DNA from: Luteimonas galliterrae
GTDB lineage: Bacteria > Pseudomonadota > Gammaproteobacteria > Xanthomonadales > Xanthomonadaceae
Direction: 5' to 3'
Length of the DNA: 64,000 nucleotides
NCBI RefSeq assembly: GCF_023374055.1
Contig: NZ_JAMBEP010000003.1
Location: 62,001 to 126,000 of the forward strand
Part shown: positions 38,205 to 46,063 of the stretch, piece after piece
How positions within the stretch are numbered: position 1 is the stretch's first letter
Layout of the letters: each line of letters begins with the position of its first letter
The notes under the pieces: generated by a model
Told to the model about the DNA's origin: nothing
What the model saw: the letters and a program-made list of their open reading frames with translations, nothing else
The model's database searches: none
Program-made: the position numbers and the translations under genes

Positions 38205-38677
38205 ATCGCCCCCCAGAGCTCTTCAATACGCCATTCGAGCTGGGGCTGAGAATGGTTTATTTATTGTTCCACCTTCGTCCGAATGGCGCGGACCTCCAAA
38301 AACTTGTCCTTCTCGATTACGTCATTATTTACTCCGGCGATCTTGGCGGACCAGAAAGTCTTCATACGCCCGTGCCATTCCGCAACGGAGAACTATTTAG
38401 TAGGCGAGAACGTATTGAGCAAGGGTTGTATCTAATGAGCACGCGAGGCTTAGTTGATGTGTTATTTGATGCCAGCGGAATGACATATATCGCTGGAAAT
38501 AGCAGTTTCACCATGATCGGATCACTCTCTTCAGCATATTGGAGAAAGTTAGCAGATCGATGCGCGTGGGCAGCGAGCCGTTATGGGGAAAGCGACTCAA
38601 ACACGCTCCTACAAGAGTTCGGTGAAGGCGGACATAGATGGGGAGCAGAATTTGAAATGACGAAGGGGGCTCATTGA
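38201..38677 (+). CDS. ABC-3C system middle component
   Basis: Second gene of the cassette (158 residues). Its sequence fits the 'middle component' family of ABC-3C systems: FNTPFELGLRMVYLLFHL, LQKLVLLDYVIIYSGDLGGP, then FRNGELFSRRERIEQGLYLM and STRGLVDVLFDASGMTYIAG. These are winged-helix-like proteins thought to bridge the effector and the ATPase. The ATG overlaps the first gene (ATGA), and the stop comes 2 bp before the ATPase ATG, so the three genes form one translationally linked unit. Confidence 0.75.
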   Translation: MNRPPELFNTPFELGLRMVYLLFHLRPNGADLQKLVLLDYVIIYSGDLGGPESLHTPVPFRNGELFSRRERIEQGLYLMSTRGLVDVLFDASGMTYIAGNSSFTMIGSLSSAYWRKLADRCAWAASRYGESDSNTLLQEFGEGGHRWGAEFEMTKGAH

Positions 38678-38678
38678 C

Positions 38679-40456
38679 ATGCCCATCACGCTCATTGAAC
38701 TCGCTGTAATAGGGCCTGGCAAATCGGATGCCTCTATCTCGTTCAGAACGCCTCTGCATTGATACGTGGGCCGAGTGAAACTGGCAAGTCTTATGTGCGT
38801 GATTGTCTGTGGTTTTTATTAGGCGGAGACAAGGTTCCAAAAAAGATTCCGCAAGCACTTGGATACGATCAACTTCGCCTACTGATATCAAACGATAGCG
38901 ATCAATATGAAATATCGCGGGCATTGGCTGGCGGCGATACCAGAATATATCGCGTGCTAGACGAAGTTCGCGAAGCGATTGATGAGGAAGTCAATACTTT
39001 CATTGTTCGCTTATCTGGAGCCAGTGGAAAACAATTGCTCCGCTCATCATCAAAAAAAGGGAACGTGACAGGAGGTGATCTGCGTCATTGGTTCCTCCTT
39101 TCTCAACCAAGCATGATCAGTGAGGACCCTACCAGCGGCCCTCAAATGAACTCCACCCAGCGCATGGCCGCGTTCCATCTTTTTCTAACAGGCAGTGATG
39201 ATGCTGCTATTCAATTAAAAAAGACAAAAGCTGAGCAAGACAGGATCGCAGGACAAATTGCGGCAACAGAGCAGCACCTAGAACACATCTCCCGGGAAAT
39301 TCCATCGGGTTTAACTCGTGAACATGTTGCTGGCGCACTCGAGCATGTAGATACCGCCCTAAATGCGATGACTGAGCACTACAACTTGCGCTCCGCACAG
39401 TTAAAATCCGTGAGAAATAGCATTCTTGAGTCAGCTGGCTCTTATGCAAAAGCTGAACAAGACCGTGACCTGAGCCTGATGATGATCCAGCGATTCGAGT
39501 TGCTGGATCAAAAGTATTTGAGTGATTACGAAAGACTGGGAGCAACATGGGAAGGAATTTCCATGTTTCAAGCGCTGGATGAAACCCCATGCCCCCTTTG
39601 CGGCACGCCGGTCGAACTGCAACTTGACCCTAAACAACTCAACTCAGAGAATCAAAATCTATACCGCAAAGCCTTGTCAGCTGAGCTAGACAAAATTAGG
39701 AACCTTAGAGTGGGGTTGTCATTAACGCTCAAACACGAGCGCGAGAGGGCAAACTTTCTTAGCGAAACTACACAAAGCCTTTCCATTCGATTAAATGAAT
39801 TGGAAAAACAAGAAAAGCGACAAATCAATGAAACCAGAAATGAATTCACTGGCGATCCGAAAACGCTAGCAATTCGACGTAGCGAGCTCTCTGAAAATTT
39901 AGCCAAGTTTGACGAAAAAGCGCGATTAGAAGCCAGTATAGTTCGCCTAAAGTCAACGAAACGAAGAGAGCGTTTTTCGATAGAGCGAAACGTAGGTGAT
40001 TCACCGTCAGAAGTTGCGAACCTCGCAAAATCCTATCTTCATGATTGGGGGTTCACAGGTATCAAAGATGTTTCGTTAGACATGAACATGTGCGATCTGC
40101 GAATAGATGATCGCGCGCGTTTAGACTATGGTGCCGGTAAGCGTTCTATTTTTTTGACAGCGCTAACGATTAGTGTCATTTCACACGCGCTTCAAAACGG
40201 TTACCCAAATTTGGGGTTTGTCGTTATAGACTCACCATTAAAATCCTATGCCGACCCAAAGAATGCTGCGGATCGCGACATCCCTGCTAGCACAGTTACG
40301 GACCGCTTCTATCGTTGGCTGGCTGATTGGAATGGGCCAGGACAAATTGTTATTCTTGAGAATCAAGAGATAAGCGAGCCTGATCGCACCACGATTGATG
40401 CAATCGAATTTATTGGCGATGCAGTCGGGGATGGGCGAAGAGGCTTCTACCCATGA
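38679..40456 (+). CDS. ABC-3C system ABC ATPase (DUF3732 type), apparent 5' frameshift
   Basis: SMC/Rad50-like ATPase of the cassette. From the natural ATG at 38679 the frame gives MPITLIELAVIGPGKSDASI and ends at TGA 38760 after 27 codons. One base back, a second frame (TTG at 38759) continues LIRGPSETGKSYVRDCLWFL for 565 residues to 40456. The two parts fit together as one N-terminus, so one base (a T in 'cattga') seems lost. The Walker A (GPSETGKS) lies just after the break. Then come a long coiled coil, a zinc-hook-like CPLCGTPV (about 278), GAGKRSIFLTALTISVISHA and the Walker B FVVIDSPL. It may be a pseudogene, a sequence error, or a shorter protein from the TTG. Confidence 0.7.
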
Positions 40457-40477
40457 AACGGGGTCAAATACCGTTTT
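40455..40477. repeat. Short palindrome at the ABC-3C/toxin cassette junction
   Basis: 'gaaacgg' and 'ccgtttt' flank 'ggtcaaata', overlapping the ATPase stop codon. The 'ggggtcaaata' core resembles REP elements linked to tyrosine transposases in xanthomonads, but no such transposase is in the window. It marks the 3' end of the ABC-3C cassette. Confidence 0.45.
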
Positions 40478-40508
40478 CAACGGCCGCCGGCCCGTCACCT
40501 CGTCTTGT

Positions 40509-41030
40509 TTAGTCAGGCCTATTTTTCCCGCTCAAGATGATCGTTGCCAAGCAATCTGGCGCAATTTCCTTAAACGAAAAATCAACATACCCCCACTCAC
40601 GAGAAGCCCTGTAGATCGTTGCTTCTTCCAAAGAGTGCCCTCTCGGGCTATGGATGATTTTTATTGAACCAAACACTGATTCCACGTCCATTGTTGTTAC
40701 ACAGGCGCCCACGATCTTGATGGCGACGCCACTCCTGGGCCCGAAACGACCTGACGCATCCAAAGCCAACGAGGTTTCGGAGATTCCCAATGTCCTTTGA
40801 AGCGGAATCGGGCCGGACGACCATTCCGCACCGTACTCATCGGAATCGCGAAGATAAAGCTGGCTATTGATAATGGCCTCGTACTTGTCTTTGCGAAGTG
40901 GCATTCCCCGCCCAATCTTGTCTATTAGCAACCACAACTCAGAATACTCATTGGGGCGCCCCACTGCGGCGGATGTTGTCGTCGCAAATAGAATTGCAAG
41001 GACAAAGAGTTTATTTTTTCGACGCGCCAT
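40509..41030 (-). CDS. Small exported protein, putative immunity partner of the VirB6-like toxin
   Basis: I do not recognise this 173-residue protein. The N-terminus MARRKNKLFVLAILFATTTS is a clear signal peptide; the mature part (AVGRPNEYSELWLLIDKIGR onward) has two Cys and no obvious enzyme motif. The start at 41030 is supported by GGAGAG just ahead; an earlier ATG at 41051 is possible. It overlaps the 3' end of the VirB6-like gene by 20 bp, so the two are translationally coupled. Low GC matches the toxin's C-terminus. By position and export it may neutralise or assist that metallopeptidase in the periplasm; this is inference. Confidence 0.6.
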   Translation of the reverse strand: MARRKNKLFVLAILFATTTSAAVGRPNEYSELWLLIDKIGRGMPLRKDKYEAIINSQLYLRDSDEYGAEWSSGPIPLQRTLGISETSLALDASGRFGPRSGVAIKIVGACVTTMDVESVFGSIKIIHSPRGHSLEEATIYRASREWGYVDFSFKEIAPDCLATIILSGKNRPD

Positions 41031-42786
41031 AGTGCTCTCCGTAGTACTCACTGTATGTCACCGTTCTACCATCCCTTGTTCGCGTGACTTCTCCGCCAAA
41101 TACTTTGCTTATTGAGCGCAAGGCCTTGCTCTTATCTCCGTCGATCATGTATTGATCGTATGCCGCTTCGTAGACTTTATGGTTTACTGCACTGGCATTT
41201 AATCCGATATCTAGCGCTCCATTCGACGCATCTAGAATCTCTCTTCGAATTTGAATGTTCTTTATCAAAGCCGCCGACTCATCGATAAGAGCCCCGCGAA
41301 CATAGGCTTCCTTCGAGGAATAATCAGCCCTATATGGAAACTCGGCGTGACCCACTTCATGCGTCAACGCTCTTAATACTTCCTCTGCATCTCCTCGCTT
41401 GTTTCCATCTATTACGATGCGAGGGTTCCTGCTGTCGTTGCGATCGACAAAAGAGCCAGCGCCGTTCTGACCATAGCTAAATTTCCAGCTTTGTTCCCTC
41501 AGCTTCTTAATGTCGCCCTGAAGAGTCGGGGAATGCGCGATCAACGCATCAACCTCTTCTCCATAACTGAGTCCCGACTTGTAGGCATTCGCCGATGAGA
41601 GCGATGCTGGAAGCGGATCTCCTCTATGGGTTGAGTTATCCAACGATGCTGTCGCATTTGGATACCGCTCCAAGAACGACCGTTCATCCTCGACTGGCTT
41701 GATCCTGTCTTCCTGCGCAACCGTACGTGCAGGTGTAGCCACGCGATGCGCATGCGTTTGCACAGACGCCTGAGTCCGCTCACCCGAATGCATGTACGTG
41801 GGCGCATGCGAGTGCAGGGAGTGCGCCGCGCTCGTCTGGCTCGCCCCACCCTGCCCGAATGCCGAATAAGGACTGAAATCCCCCAACAGCCCCTTGAAGA
41901 ACTTGGCCGCGATCGCAGGCGCACCGAAGATCAAGGTGGTCAACAGTAGGCCCAGCCCACCTTGCTGCATCGCCAGGCTGTTGACGCCTTCCACCGATGC
42001 GCCGGTCAGCTTGGCCGTCCAAAAAGTCGCCGCCACGGCGCAGATCATGTTCGTGGCGATCGCAGCCATGACGTGCAGGACCGACAGCGCGAACAAGGTG
42101 CCGACCAGATGGTTCAGCCAACCCCAGAACAGCGGCTTGGTCTGGGGGAACAAGAGGCACAGCACGAACAAAGGCGCGAAGCCCAGGCATAGGGCCAGCA
42201 TCGCCTTGTACATGAGCAACAAGGACCCGGCGACGACGGCCGGTCCGCCCATGCCCAATGCGACCAAGCCTTGGTTCCGGTACTTGGCGTTCTGCAGGGC
42301 TTCGTTGTCGCCGGCCTGGATCTCGTCGATGAACCCGAAGGCCATCTGCATGTAGCCGAGCGTGCGGTCGATGGCTTCGAAGACGTCGCCGTCCTGACCG
42401 GTCAATACGCGGTGGACCAGCCGGCCGAGGTCATGGCCTACCCAGTCGTACAAAGTGCCTCCACCCAAAGCCGAACCGGTGGCGATGGCGGTGATCATCA
42501 CCGCCTGCATCGCCTCGGTTGCGAAGGCGGTCATCGAACGCTGCGAACGGCCGATGACGATGCGATAGCCTTCGATCCAAACCCAGAGTGTGAGCAACAA
42601 GGTGGCGGTGGCGATGACCCACGCCAGCATTCGGCCGAACAGATCGATGCCCAGGTCTTTGAGCCGGCCGTCGAGGTGACCATAGATTTCGCGAAAGAAG
42701 ACGAAACCGCTGGCGTCGTCCAAAGGTCCGCCATGCAGGATGAACAATCCATCGAATACAAATGAAATCGCCGAAGCATCGGCCAT
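41011..42786 (-). CDS. VirB6/TrbL-like membrane protein with C-terminal HEVGH metallopeptidase
   Basis: A 591-residue chimera. Residues 1 to about 310 are a VirB6/TrbL-type polytopic region with several membrane helices (for example GRMLAWVIATATLLLTLWVW and VAGSLLLMYKAMLALCLGFA) and high GC. A Gln/His/Ser/Ala-rich linker (about 310-360) follows. The rest is low-GC and soluble and carries LTHEVGHAEFP, the HExxH zinc motif (His476, Glu477, His480), with a possible third ligand Glu in ALIDESAALI. A strong AAGGAG site precedes the ATG. No other type IV secretion genes are in the window. The layout resembles a polymorphic toxin built on a VirB6 trunk. Confidence 0.75.
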   Translation of the reverse strand: MADASAISFVFDGLFILHGGPLDDASGFVFFREIYGHLDGRLKDLGIDLFGRMLAWVIATATLLLTLWVWIEGYRIVIGRSQRSMTAFATEAMQAVMITAIATGSALGGGTLYDWVGHDLGRLVHRVLTGQDGDVFEAIDRTLGYMQMAFGFIDEIQAGDNEALQNAKYRNQGLVALGMGGPAVVAGSLLLMYKAMLALCLGFAPLFVLCLLFPQTKPLFWGWLNHLVGTLFALSVLHVMAAIATNMICAVAATFWTAKLTGASVEGVNSLAMQQGGLGLLLTTLIFGAPAIAAKFFKGLLGDFSPYSAFGQGGASQTSAAHSLHSHAPTYMHSGERTQASVQTHAHRVATPARTVAQEDRIKPVEDERSFLERYPNATASLDNSTHRGDPLPASLSSANAYKSGLSYGEEVDALIAHSPTLQGDIKKLREQSWKFSYGQNGAGSFVDRNDSRNPRIVIDGNKRGDAEEVLRALTHEVGHAEFPYRADYSSKEAYVRGALIDESAALIKNIQIRREILDASNGALDIGLNASAVNHKVYEAAYDQYMIDGDKSKALRSISKVFGGEVTRTRDGRTVTYSEYYGEHYGASKK

Positions 42787-42890
42787 CTTTCCGTCTCCTT
42801 TCCCTGTTGGAAGCTCAAGAGACGGAAGCTGTGCGCAGCAATGGCCATGCGCCTATGTCGCGAGTTTGAGCGCCCGAAGTAAGGCGGTCT

Positions 42891-42957
42891 GCAAACAATT
42901 GACCTGCAACCCGCGATTTATCCCTATATAGATCGGTATGCAAAACGATTGACCTGC
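42891..42957. repeat. Direct repeat upstream of the MFS-acyltransferase gene
   Basis: 'gcaaacaattgacctgc' (42891-42907) and 'gcaaaacgattgacctgc' (42940-42957) are near-identical, about 49 bp apart, at the right edge of the low-GC island. They could be regulator sites (each contains 'ttgacct') or a relic of the insertion. 'tatccctatatagatcggta' lies between them. Confidence 0.6.
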
Positions 42958-43010
42958 GGGCCACCGACCGCCTCTGCTAGTCTCGCCCCACCGCAGCCCG
43001 GCCCCGACCC

Positions 43011-44897
43011 ATGGCCCACAACCAGTTCGAACTCCTCAAGCAGCGCCGCTTCCTGCCCTTCTTCCTGGTCCAGTCCCTGGGCGCGTTCAACGACAACGTC
43101 TACCGGCAGGCGATCATCGGGCTGTTGTTCTGGCTGGGGGTCACGCCGGAGCAGCGGACGCTGTACACCAATCTGGCGCCGGCGCTGTTCATCCTGCCCT
43201 ACTTCCTGTTCTCGGCCCATGCCGGGCAGATCGCCGAGAAGCTGGAGAAATCCAGGCTGATCCGGATCACCACGACGATGGAGATCGCGATCATGACGCT
43301 GGCGGCGGTGGGCTTTTTGACCCAGAACATGGTCGTGCTGCTGGTGGCGCTGTTCTGCACCGGGGTGCAGTCGACGCTGTTCGGGCCGGTGAAGTATTCG
43401 ATCCTGCCGTCGGTGCTCAAGCCGGAGGAACTGACCGGCGGCAACGGTTTGGTGGAGATGGGCACGTCGATTTCCATCCTGTGCGGGATGATCTTCGGCG
43501 GGCTGATCTTCCAGCTGGCCGGCAGCCACGGGCCGGTGGCGGCGGCGACGGCGGTGATCGCGCTGGCGGTGCTGGGCAATCTGGTCAGCCGGGCGATTCC
43601 GCGGGCGGAGGCCGGGGCGCCGGACCTGAAGATCAACTGGAATCCGCTGCCCGAATCGCTGGCGATCTGGCGGCTGACCCGCAAGCAGTTGGCGGTGCGC
43701 AACGCGATCCTGGGCGTGTCGTGGTTCTGGTTCGTCGGCACGGTGCTGACCGCGCAGTTGCCGACTTACGCCGAAACGAACCTGGGCGGATTGCAGCCGT
43801 TGTACATCTTCGCGCTGGCGCTGTTTTCGATCGGCACGGGCGTCGGTTCGCTGTTGTGCGAGAAGTTGTCCGCGCGCACGGTGGAAATCGGCCTAGTACC
43901 GCTGGGCGCGTTCGGCATCAGCGCGTTCATGATCGATCTGTATTTCGCGCGCAGCGGTTTGGCGCCGGCGAGCGGGTTGACGATTCCGCAATTCGTGCAG
44001 CAGGCGGGCAGCTGGCGGATCATGATCGACCTGACCGGCATAGGTTTCTCCGCCGGCATGTTCGTGGTGCCGTTGTTCGCGCTGATCCAGAGCCGCACGC
44101 CCCGGGACGAGCTGTCGCGCGTGATCGCGGGCATGAACATCCAGAACGCGTTGTTCATCGTGGCGGCGGCGGTGGCGGGCATCGTGGTGCAGCGCTTTTT
44201 GGGCTGGACCATTCCGCAGGTATTCCTGGCGCTGGCGCTCGCCAATGCGTTGGTGGCGATCTACATCTTCACCATCGTGCCCGAATTCGCGATGCGGTTC
44301 CTGAGCTGGGTGATGGTGCGGGCGCTGTACCGGTTGAAGATCCGCGGCGTGGAGGAGCACGTGCCGGACGACGGGCCGGCGCTGATCGTCTGCAACCATG
44401 TGAGCTATATGGATGCGCTGATCCTGGCGGCCAGCATTCCGCGGCCGGTGCGGTTCGTCATGTACTACAAGATCTTCAATATTCCGGTGATGCGTTTCAT
44501 CTTCCGCAATGCGAAAGCGATCCCTATCGCGGGAGCGAAGGAAGACCCGGCGTTGATGGAGAAGGCGTTCGAGGCCGTCGACCAGGCGTTGGCGGAAGGC
44601 GAGATCGTGGCGATTTTTCCGGAAGGCAAGCTTACGAAGGACGGCGAGATCGCGGCGTTCAAGTCCGGCGTGGAGCGGATCCTGGAAAGACGGCCGGTGC
44701 CGGTGGTGCCGATGGCGCTGCGCGGGATGTGGAGCAGCATGTGGAGCCATCGCGACAACCGCATGGGCCGGATGCGGGTGCCGCGGCGGTTCCGGGCGCA
44801 TGTGGACGTCGTCGCCGGCGAGCCGATCGACGGGCGCGAAGCGACGGCGGAAGTGTTGGAGGCGAAAGTGCGGGCGTTACGCGGCGACGCGGCTTAG
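43011..44897 (+). CDS. MFS transporter-acyltransferase fusion (LplT/PlsC type)
   Basis: A 628-residue inner-membrane fusion. Residues about 1-425 are a 12-helix MFS domain like the lysophospholipid flippase LplT, starting FLPFFLVQSLGAFNDNVYRQ. Residues about 440-628 are a PlsC-like acyltransferase with the catalytic motif VCNHVSYMDALIL (HX4D), AIPIAG, FPEGKLTKDGEIAAFKSG and PVVPMALRGMW. It should import lysophospholipid and re-acylate it, repairing membrane lipids, like the Aas/LplT system of enterobacteria but in one polypeptide. It stands alone behind the island and is GC-typical. Confidence 0.9.
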   Translation: MAHNQFELLKQRRFLPFFLVQSLGAFNDNVYRQAIIGLLFWLGVTPEQRTLYTNLAPALFILPYFLFSAHAGQIAEKLEKSRLIRITTTMEIAIMTLAAVGFLTQNMVVLLVALFCTGVQSTLFGPVKYSILPSVLKPEELTGGNGLVEMGTSISILCGMIFGGLIFQLAGSHGPVAAATAVIALAVLGNLVSRAIPRAEAGAPDLKINWNPLPESLAIWRLTRKQLAVRNAILGVSWFWFVGTVLTAQLPTYAETNLGGLQPLYIFALALFSIGTGVGSLLCEKLSARTVEIGLVPLGAFGISAFMIDLYFARSGLAPASGLTIPQFVQQAGSWRIMIDLTGIGFSAGMFVVPLFALIQSRTPRDELSRVIAGMNIQNALFIVAAAVAGIVVQRFLGWTIPQVFLALALANALVAIYIFTIVPEFAMRFLSWVMVRALYRLKIRGVEEHVPDDGPALIVCNHVSYMDALILAASIPRPVRFVMYYKIFNIPVMRFIFRNAKAIPIAGAKEDPALMEKAFEAVDQALAEGEIVAIFPEGKLTKDGEIAAFKSGVERILERRPVPVVPMALRGMWSSMWSHRDNRMGRMRVPRRFRAHVDVVAGEPIDGREATAEVLEAKVRALRGDAA

Positions 44898-44909
44898 CTC
44901 TTGCCGTCG

Positions 44910-45135
44910 CCCCCCTTTGAAAAAGGGGGCGAATCGCCGAAGGCGATGGGGGATTTGCTTTTGCTTTGTAGAGCAGGGCTTGCCCCGCTGCTTTTGCTTC
45001 TATCGAAACGTAGACTAAGAGCAGCGGAGCAAGCTCCGCTTTACACGAGCAAAAGCGGAAGCAGCGGGATAAGCCCCGCTCTACAAAGCAAGAGCAACAG
45101 CAAATCCCCCTCGATCCCCCTTTTTCAAAGGGGGA
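44910..45135. repeat. Nested inverted repeats with family B elements
   Basis: The outer arms are 'cccccctttgaaaaaggggg' (44910) and 'ccccctttttcaaaggggga' (about 45116). Inside are three family B palindrome arms: 'agcagggcttgccccgctgc' (44974), 'gcagcggagcaagctccgct' (45022) and 'gcagcgggataagccccgct' (45062). The element lies between the convergent MFS-acyltransferase and ampE genes and could end both transcripts. No gene is seen. Confidence 0.88.
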
Positions 45136-45142
45136 GGAACAG

Positions 45143-46054
45143 CTAGGCCACCCAGCCGGCGATCACGAACAACGCGATCAACGCCAGCCACAGCAGCAGG
45201 ATCCGCCACACCAGGCTCATCGCGTCGCGCAGTTCCGGCAGTTCGCCCAGCGATGCGGTGATGGCGGTGCCGGTGGAGACGCCGGATTCGGCGTATTCCT
45301 GCGCCTCATCGGCGATTTCGCTGCGCACGCTGGCGCGGGCGACGGTGCCCAGGAAGCCGGTGTCCAGTTGCAGCGATGCGCCGCCGCCGTCCTTCCAGGC
45401 GCCGAGCACGGTGTCGAAGTTGCCGACCAGGGCCATCGACAAAGTCATCAGCTGCGCTACCGGCCAATCGAGCAGCGTCAGCAGCGAACGCGCGCCGGCG
45501 GCGTTTTCGCCGGGCAGCAGGTGCGATTCGTCGCCCTCTGCAGCCAGCGCCGCCAATCGATAGAGCAGCGCGCCGCACGCGCCCAGCAGCAAAAACCAGA
45601 ACAGCACGCCGAACCAGCGCCGCAGACTGTTGCGGAACACCGCATCGACCAGGCTGGGGCCGTCCATCGAAGGCGATTGGTCGTGCGGCCAAAGGCGCGC
45701 TGCGGCATCGCGGCGTGCGATGGGATCCTTGGCGTCGACGATCGCATCGACATCCAGGTCCAGATCGCGCGGACCCCAGGCGTAGAACAGCACCGCCACG
45801 CCGAGCAACAGGCCGGCCAGGCCGAGAATGGGTTCGTCCAAGGCCAGCTGGAACAGGCCCACGGTGACCACCGGCGGCAGCAAGGCGATCGCGATGCCGT
45901 AGCGGCCATGCCAGAAGCCGCCTTCGCCGAATTGCGATCCCAGCCAGCGCAGCCAGTTGCCCCACCAGCCGTAATGGCGCACGGAGGCGGCCAGCGACTG
46001 GGCGACATGGCCCAGCAGCAGCGCGATGACGACGGCGATCAGGGTGGCGGACAT
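45143..46054 (-). CDS. ampE: AmpE family membrane signalling protein
   Basis: AmpE-like inner-membrane protein (303 residues) that in enterobacteria works with AmpD in beta-lactamase induction; its action is unclear. MSATLIAVVIALLLGHVAQS and RWFGVLFWFLLLGACGALLY match the family, with hydrophobic segments near 3-20, 55-85, 145-165 and 280-303. VLFYAWGPRDLDLDVDAIVD is the cytosolic conserved segment. ampD is not nearby. nudC is upstream, 9 bp away, on the same strand, so the two are likely cotranscribed. Confidence 0.9.
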   Translation of the reverse strand: MSATLIAVVIALLLGHVAQSLAASVRHYGWWGNWLRWLGSQFGEGGFWHGRYGIAIALLPPVVTVGLFQLALDEPILGLAGLLLGVAVLFYAWGPRDLDLDVDAIVDAKDPIARRDAAARLWPHDQSPSMDGPSLVDAVFRNSLRRWFGVLFWFLLLGACGALLYRLAALAAEGDESHLLPGENAAGARSLLTLLDWPVAQLMTLSMALVGNFDTVLGAWKDGGGASLQLDTGFLGTVARASVRSEIADEAQEYAESGVSTGTAITASLGELPELRDAMSLVWRILLLWLALIALFVIAGWVA

Positions 46055-46063
46055 GGCCCGATT

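Noticed and set aside
38679..38775. Programmed -1 frameshift in the ABC-3C ATPase
   Set aside because: No X-XXY-YYZ slippery site is at the junction ('ctgcattgatacg') and no stable hairpin follows closely. A mutation or sequencing error is simpler.
41011..42786. Part of a complete type IV secretion system
   Set aside because: Only the VirB6-like gene is present; VirB4, VirB8-B11 and VirD4 are not nearby, and the neighbours are ordinary housekeeping genes.
37110..42890. Prophage or insertion sequence as the source of the low-GC island
   Set aside because: I find no integrase, transposase, phage structural gene or tRNA at either edge. The island is treated as cassettes moved by recombination.
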